Below, piece after piece: positions 59,575 through 64,000 of a DNA stretch of 64,000 nt. Each line of letters opens with the position of its first letter. Within the stretch, counting starts at the first letter, position 1. This DNA is from Hyphomicrobiales bacterium (lineage in GTDB: Bacteria; Pseudomonadota; Alphaproteobacteria; Rhizobiales; Rhizobiaceae). Where the stretch lies: positions 184,114-248,113 of the forward strand of contig UBZT01000008.1 in assembly GCA_900470155.1 (NCBI GenBank), given 5' to 3'. A program made the position numbers and the translations under genes. Below the pieces are notes generated by a model. It worked only from the letters and a program-made list of their open reading frames with translations. It searched no databases and was not told the origin of the DNA.

Positions 59575-61020
59575 ATGTCGAATGCCTATGACGTCATCAT
59601 TATCGGTTCCGGCCCTGGTGGCTACATTGCTGCGATCCGTGCCGCCCAGCTCGGCATGAAGGTCGCCGTGGTCGAGCGCGAGCATCTGGCCGGCATCTGC
59701 TCCAACTGGGGCTGCATCCCGACCAAGGCTTTGCTGCGTTCGGCTGACGTCCTGCATGCCGCCCAGCATGCCAAGAGCTTCGGCCTGACCCTGGAAGGCT
59801 CAATCAATCCGGACCTGAAGGCAATCGTCGCCCGGTCGCGCGGCATTGCCGAGCGCATGAATGCCGGCGTCGGCTTCCTCTTCAAGAAGAACAAGGTCGA
59901 TATCATCTGGGGCGAGGCGAAGCTGAGCAAGCCGGGCGAGGTTGTCGTATCCAAGACCGCAAAGCCGATCGTCCAGCCGCAGGCGCCGCTTCCGAAGAAC
60001 ACGCTGGGCGAAGGCACCTATACCGCCAAGCACATCATCATTGCCACCGGTGCGCGTCCGCGCGCGCTGCCCGGCATCGAGCCGGACGGCAAGCTGATCT
60101 GGACCTATTTCGACGCGATGAAGCCGGAAGCCATGCCGAAGTCGTTGCTGGTCATGGGCTCGGGCGCGATCGGCATCGAATTCGCGTCCTTCTACCGCAC
60201 CATGGGCGTCGACGTGACCGTCGTCGAACTGATGAGCCAGGTCATGCCGGTGGAAGACATCGAGATCTCGAACTTCGCCAAGAAGCAGTTCGACAAGCAG
60301 GGCATGAAGATCATTCTCGACGCCAAGGTGTCCAAGGTTGAGAAGGGCGCCGACAGCATCACCGCGCATGTCGAGAAGAAGGACGGCTCGGTTGAGAAGA
60401 TCACCGCTGACCGGATGATCTCGGCCGTCGGTGTTCAGGGCAATATCGAAAACCTCGGCCTTGAAACGCTGGGCATAAAGACCGATCGCGGCTGCATCGT
60501 CATCGACGGTTATGGCAAGACCAATGTGCCGGGCGTCTATGCCATCGGTGACGTTGCCGGCCCGCCGATGCTCGCCCACAAGGCCGAGCATGAAGCCGTG
60601 ATCTGCATCGAGAAGATCGCCGGCCTGCCGAACGTGCATCCGATGGACAAGCTGAAAATCCCCGGCTGCACCTATTGCAACCCGCAGGTCGCCTCTGTCG
60701 GTTTGACCGAAGCGAAAGCCAAGGCCGAGGGCCGCGACATCCGCGTTGGTCGCTTCCCCTTTGCCGGCAACGGCAAGGCGATCGCGCTCGGCGAGGACCA
60801 GGGCCTGGTCAAGACCATCTTCGATAAGAAGACCGGCGAACTGATCGGCGCACACATGGTCGGCGCCGAAGTGACCGAACTGATCCAGGGTTTCGTGGTG
60901 GCAATGAACCTCGAAACCACCGAGGAAGAGCTGATGCACACCATCTTCCCGCATCCGACCATTTCGGAGACGATGAAGGAAAGCGTGCTCGACGCCTATG
61001 GCAAGGTCTTGAACGCCTGA
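59575..61020 (+). CDS. lpdA: Dihydrolipoyl dehydrogenase (E3)
   Basis: A 481-residue flavoprotein that reoxidises dihydrolipoamide with NAD+. FAD motif IIIGSGPGGYIAAIRAAQ, redox-active Cys pair in GICSNWGCIPTKALL, NAD motif GSGAIGIEFAS, FAD motif YAIGDVAGPPML, and the C-terminal catalytic His in HPHPTISE. The cysteine loop CSNWGC differs from the common CLNVGC but keeps both cysteines. The start at 59575 with GAGGAG in front is preferred. It serves the pyruvate dehydrogenase complex. Confidence 0.96.
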   Translation: MSNAYDVIIIGSGPGGYIAAIRAAQLGMKVAVVEREHLAGICSNWGCIPTKALLRSADVLHAAQHAKSFGLTLEGSINPDLKAIVARSRGIAERMNAGVGFLFKKNKVDIIWGEAKLSKPGEVVVSKTAKPIVQPQAPLPKNTLGEGTYTAKHIIIATGARPRALPGIEPDGKLIWTYFDAMKPEAMPKSLLVMGSGAIGIEFASFYRTMGVDVTVVELMSQVMPVEDIEISNFAKKQFDKQGMKIILDAKVSKVEKGADSITAHVEKKDGSVEKITADRMISAVGVQGNIENLGLETLGIKTDRGCIVIDGYGKTNVPGVYAIGDVAGPPMLAHKAEHEAVICIEKIAGLPNVHPMDKLKIPGCTYCNPQVASVGLTEAKAKAEGRDIRVGRFPFAGNGKAIALGEDQGLVKTIFDKKTGELIGAHMVGAEVTELIQGFVVAMNLETTEEELMHTIFPHPTISETMKESVLDAYGKVLNA

Positions 61021-61040
61021 GCCGGTTGTGACCACAAATC

Positions 61041-61062
61041 CTGACGCCTATATAGGCGTCAG
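61041..61062 (+). terminator. Palindromic hairpin after lpdA
   Basis: A perfect 22-bp palindrome (8-bp stem 61041-61048 with 61055-61062, loop TATATA) starts 20 bp after the lpdA stop and is followed by a short T-containing stretch. Either a weak terminator or an operator for the next gene. Confidence 0.5.
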
Positions 61063-61094
61063 GTTTCAACAGAATGATCGAAAAGGATTACGCC

Positions 61095-61349
61095 GTGGCA
61101 GGCTTTGAAGTCGGTATTCTCGCGACGATCTTTTTTGGCGGTCTCGCCGGATGGCTCGCGGGCAAGCTCATGGATATGCGCTTCGGCGTGTTCATGAACA
61201 TCGTCATCGGTATCGTCGGTGCGGCGATCGCAGCCGCCATTTTCCGCCGGCTGGGCATTTTTGTCGAAGGCGATTGGCTCGGCTATCTGATCACCAGCTT
61301 CGTCGGCGCGAGCATTCTGCTCTTCATTGCCAGGCTTGTCCGGCGGTAA
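61095..61349 (+). CDS. GlsB/YeaQ/YmgE-type small membrane protein
   Basis: An 84-residue protein with three hydrophobic helices and the family pattern FFGGLAGWLAGKLM, then a Gly-rich helix (NIVIGIVGAAIAAAIF). The family is called transglycosylase-associated or stress-response membrane protein; its role is not settled. The GTG at 61095 has AAAGGA in front and gives the usual MAGFE start; an ATG at 61074 would add 7 residues. Confidence 0.82.
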   Translation: MAGFEVGILATIFFGGLAGWLAGKLMDMRFGVFMNIVIGIVGAAIAAAIFRRLGIFVEGDWLGYLITSFVGASILLFIARLVRR

Positions 61350-61385
61350 ACAAAAAGGCCGCAGGCGCGGCACAGGGACTTCATC

Positions 61386-62369
61386 ATGGTCACCATTCTC
61401 GACAGGATCAATCTCGCGCCCGCAACGGCGGACGAAAAGCGCGTGCGTCATCCGGAAAAGGCCCACAAGCCGGACACGGAAGTGTTGCGCAAGCCGGAAT
61501 GGATCCGCGTCAAGGCCCCGACATCCAAGGGTTATCACGAGACGCGTGAACTCGTGCGCAGCCACAAGCTGGTCACCGTCTGCGAGGAGGCTGGATGCCC
61601 GAATATCGGCGAGTGCTGGGAAAAGAAGCACGCGACCTTCATGATCATGGGCGAGATCTGTACGCGGGCCTGTGCCTTTTGCAATGTCGCGACGGGAAAG
61701 CCGAATGCGCTCGATTTGGCCGAGCCTGAAAACGTGGCCAAAGCCGTCAAGCAAATGGGTCTGTCCCATGTTGTCATCACCTCGGTGGACCGTGACGACC
61801 TCGAAGACGGTGGCGCCGAACATTTCGAAAAGGTGATCTGGGCCATCCGCGCCGCTTCGCCGGAAACGACGATCGAGATCCTGACCCCGGACTTCCTGAA
61901 GAAACCCGGCGCGCTGGAACGCGTCGTTGCCGCCAAGCCGGACGTCTTCAACCACAACATGGAAACCGTTCCGGGCAACTATCTGACCGTTCGTCCCGGC
62001 GCCCGTTATTTCCACTCGGTGCGTCTGCTGCAGCGGGTCAAGGAACTCGACCCGACGATGTTCACCAAGTCGGGAATCATGGTCGGCCTTGGCGAAGAGC
62101 GCAACGAAGTGCTGCAACTGATGGACGACCTGCGCACTGCCGATGTCGATTTCCTCACCATCGGCCAGTACCTGCAGCCGACCCGTAAGCACCACGCGGT
62201 GATGAGTTTCGTCACGCCGGACGAATTCAAGTCCTATGAGACGGTGGCCTATGCCAAGGGCTTCCTGATGGTTTCGTCGAGCCCACTGACCCGCTCGTCG
62301 CATCATGCCGGCGACGACTTCGCCCGGCTCAAGGCAAATCGCGAAAAGGCACAGGCGGCGCGGGGCTGA
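61386..62369 (+). CDS. lipA: Lipoyl synthase
   Basis: A 327-residue radical-SAM enzyme that inserts two sulfurs into octanoyl chains on E2/lipoyl domains. Auxiliary cluster: [12 protein letters not shown]. Radical-SAM cluster: [21 protein letters not shown] near the end provides the Ser ligand region. It supplies the lipoate needed by PdhB and PdhC encoded just upstream. Its stop directly touches the end of the opposite toxin gene. Confidence 0.96.
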   Translation: MVTILDRINLAPATADEKRVRHPEKAHKPDTEVLRKPEWIRVKAPTSKGYHETRELVRSHKLVTVCEEAGCPNIGECWEKKHATFMIMGEICTRACAFCNVATGKPNALDLAEPENVAKAVKQMGLSHVVITSVDRDDLEDGGAEHFEKVIWAIRAASPETTIEILTPDFLKKPGALERVVAAKPDVFNHNMETVPGNYLTVRPGARYFHSVRLLQRVKELDPTMFTKSGIMVGLGEERNEVLQLMDDLRTADVDFLTIGQYLQPTRKHHAVMSFVTPDEFKSYETVAYAKGFLMVSSSPLTRSSHHAGDDFARLKANREKAQAARG

Positions 62370-62662
62370 TCAATCCCGTCTTGCCTGCCAATCTTCGTTG
62401 CCATGGCATATGCGGATCACGAGAATGTCTTGATCCGCCAAGTCATGATAGATGACCAAGTGTGCCCAAAAGGATGAACCCGCACTGGCGGCATGATTTC
62501 CAACCGTTGCCTGGCGAGTTTTGGGTTGCTCGCCAGCAGATCCAGTGTCCGTTCCAGATTGATATGGTAGGCTTCGGCCTGTCGTTGTCCGAAACGCGTT
62601 TCACCCGACCGATAGATCCGCCGGATATCCTCGGCCGCTATGCGGGTGAGGCGATAGCTCAA
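62370..62662 (-). pseudogene. Frameshifted ParE/RelE-family toxin gene
   Basis: The leftward frame begins with a normal ParE-type toxin (MSYRLTRIAAEDIRRIYRSG ...) but ends early, at a stop at 62417 with an unrelated tail. After HPFG at about 62465-62468 the proper end continues in another frame: HLVIYHDLADQDILVIRICH and then GNEDWQARRD, stopping at 62370. One base missing from a G-run (C-run on the plus strand) at 62465-62467 would explain it. The toxin as read is truncated and probably inactive, unless this is a sequencing error. It overlaps parD by 4 bp. Confidence 0.75.
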
Positions 62663-62904
62663 GCGCTGCGGAGCCTTTCGTTCTTTAGCGACGAAAGGAT
62701 GTCGGACATGCTCTCGTCAGTGATGCCGCTCGCCAATCCGTCATCGACAAGGCTTTGAAACTCCAAATCCGCGGCGGCTCGCTTCTGATCCTTGCGGATC
62801 AGGTCGCGAACGTAATCCTCCGCGTCCGTGTAGAGCCCGTTTGCGGCCTGAGCCTCCACCCAGTCATTTAATGCAGCGGGCAGTGCGATTGTGAGTTTCG
62901 CCAT
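62659..62904 (-). CDS. ParD-like antitoxin
   Basis: An 81-residue antitoxin. The N-terminus (MAKLTIALPAALNDWVEAQ) is a ribbon-helix-helix DNA-binding fold; the C-terminal part binds the toxin. It would repress its own promoter and neutralise ParE. AAGGAG stands before the start. It overlaps the toxin gene by 4 bp. Intact although the toxin gene is frameshifted. Confidence 0.87.
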   Translation of the reverse strand: MAKLTIALPAALNDWVEAQAANGLYTDAEDYVRDLIRKDQKRAAADLEFQSLVDDGLASGITDESMSDILSSLKNERLRSA

Positions 62905-62990
62905 GTTCAGTCTCCTTGCATCAAGTATGGCACCAAGGGTCCAGCTGTGTCAAAAAAGCTCGCATGAGATTGACGTGCGGGGATTTTTTA

Positions 62991-63563
62991 ATGCCACACT
63001 ACATCCCCGCTGATACAGCCGCCGCGGACCTTCTGAAAGCTGCGGACCGGATCATGGTCATCGGCTGCTCAGGCGGCGGCAAGAGCACTTTGTCGCAAAA
63101 GCTCTGCGCCTATCTCGATGTACCCTATATTTCGATGGATAGGGATTACCGCTGGCTGCCCGGCTGGATCAAGCGCGCCCAGCCCGAGGCGCGTGAACTG
63201 CTTGCCGAGGCTGTCGCCAGACCTCGTTGGCTGATGGATGGTTCCGGCCCGTCCACATTCGATCTGCGGGTGCCGCGCACCCATCTCGTCCTTTGGGTCA
63301 AGCGGTCGCGTTGGGCATGCCTGTGGGGTGTCGCAAAGCGCGGGATCCGCTATATCGGCCGCACCCGCCCCGACATGGCACCGGGATGCTTCGAGCGCTT
63401 TCCCGATATCGAGTTCCTGCGCTATATCTGGACCTTCGACAGGACTTTCGCCCCGCGCATCGCTGGCGAACTGGAGCTGCACGGGCCGGACATCCCGGTT
63501 CTTGTGCTGAAATCCCGCAAAGACATGCAGCGCCTGCTTGATCTTGTCGGCGTGCCTGCTTAA
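62991..63563 (+). CDS. P-loop NTPase, adenylate-kinase/FlaR-like
   Basis: A 190-residue protein with a Walker A motif GCSGGGKSTL near residue 24 and kinase-like fold, related to the adenylate-kinase-like topology-modulation (FlaR) group. WLMDGSGPSTFDLR resembles the nucleotide-monophosphate region. The substrate is unknown. The start at 62991 has GGGGAT in front; the frame is open further up. It stands between the toxin-antitoxin pair and ratA. Confidence 0.75.
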   Translation: MPHYIPADTAAADLLKAADRIMVIGCSGGGKSTLSQKLCAYLDVPYISMDRDYRWLPGWIKRAQPEARELLAEAVARPRWLMDGSGPSTFDLRVPRTHLVLWVKRSRWACLWGVAKRGIRYIGRTRPDMAPGCFERFPDIEFLRYIWTFDRTFAPRIAGELELHGPDIPVLVLKSRKDMQRLLDLVGVPA

Positions 63564-63572
63564 GTCGGCGCT

Positions 63573-64000
63573 ATGCCACAGTTTGAAACCCGCCGCCTTG
63601 TCACGCATTCTCCCGATCGGATGTACGATCTCGTCGCCGATGTGGAGCGCTATCCTGACTTTCTGCCGCTCTGCGAAGCGCTTGTCATTCGTTCACGCCG
63701 CGAGCGCGACGGCAAGGAACTGCTGGTCGCCGACATGACGATTGGCTACAAGGCGATCCGCGAAACGTTTACGACGCAGGTCTTGCTCAATCCGGCCGAG
63801 CATATAATCGATGTCAAATACATCGAGGGGCCGTTCAAGTATCTCGACAATCGCTGGCGCTTCGAAAACGCGGGCGAGGGCGGTTGTGCGGTCAATTTCT
63901 TCATCGATTACGAGTTCAAGAACCGCATTCTCGGCGCCCTCATGGGCTCGATGTTCGATCGCGCCTTCCGCATGTTCGCCGAAGCCTTCGAGGCGCGTGC
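63573..64000 (+). CDS. ratA: RatA/COQ10-like START-domain protein (partial)
   Basis: The first 142 residues of a protein usually about 150 long, cut by the window end. MPQFETRRLVTHSPDRMYDL, VADVERYPDFLPLC, and FKYLDNRWRFE are typical of the RatA/COQ10 polyketide-cyclase group. In mitochondria COQ10 binds ubiquinone; RatA in E. coli has been reported to inhibit 70S assembly, but that role is not general. In rhizobia it usually follows lipA closely; here a toxin-antitoxin pair and a P-loop gene separate them. Confidence 0.85.
   Translation, partial: MPQFETRRLVTHSPDRMYDLVADVERYPDFLPLCEALVIRSRRERDGKELLVADMTIGYKAIRETFTTQVLLNPAEHIIDVKYIEGPFKYLDNRWRFENAGEGGCAVNFFIDYEFKNRILGALMGSMFDRAFRMFAEAFEAR

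Overview
The window comes from a chromosome of an alphaproteobacterium of the order Hyphomicrobiales, most likely the family Rhizobiaceae (Rhizobium/Agrobacterium/Sinorhizobium group). This rests on a perfect GTTC-N7-GTTC LexA box in front of lexA, on an E1-beta subunit of pyruvate dehydrogenase with its own lipoyl domain, on the eno / FtsB-like / pdhA-pdhB-pdhC / lpdA / lipA / ratA order, on families typical of these bacteria (BTLCP transglutaminase-like, DUF2336, tandem PilZ, YdcH) and on high-GC coding bias. No rRNA, tRNA, insertion sequence, prophage or CRISPR array was seen.

Layout. 1-12.4 kb holds small housekeeping and membrane genes: BTLCP protease-like protein, PilZ, rhomboid protease, CBS protein, patatin, folE-hisI, a NifU-like scaffold with yidD, thrS, an acyltransferase, a secreted three-repeat protein and two flavin enzymes. 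12.6-22.5 kb has DUF2336, GNAT, an ABC exporter, an AI-2E-family permease, topoisomerase IV parE, a periplasmic hydrolase and a diguanylate cyclase. 22.8-27 kb is tpiA-secG-pyrG plus a hypothetical/methyltransferase pair. 27-32.5 kb is a leftward operon ppiD-trpD-trpC-moaC-moeA. 32.7-40.3 kb has a P-type ATPase, gltA, comEC and lexA.

40.6-50.1 kb is the most unusual region. It is a dedicated type I secretion locus, read leftward: a 562-residue Gln/Asn/Gly low-complexity protein, a 678-residue acidic repeat protein, a PrtD-like ABC transporter with a long disordered N-terminal extension and Gln in place of the H-loop His, and an HlyD-type adaptor. It is preceded by an 800-bp control region and a divergent LuxR-type regulator with a degenerate receiver domain. 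The two presumed cargo proteins share a short motif, Q-x-x-x-[LM]-x-D-x-D, which occurs six times in all. I read this as a regulated export system for a surface or extracellular matrix material. Its function is inferred, not known.

50-64 kb returns to conserved genes: DUF1003, VOC, kdsA, eno, an FtsB-like protein, pdhA-pdhB-pdhC, an SGNH esterase, a YdcH-like protein, lpdA, a GlsB-like membrane protein, lipA, a parD/parE toxin-antitoxin pair whose toxin gene is frameshifted, a small P-loop kinase-like protein and the start of ratA. The central-carbon genes form a coherent set: tpiA and eno (glycolysis), pdh/lpdA/lipA (pyruvate to acetyl-CoA with lipoate supply) and gltA (entry to the TCA cycle).
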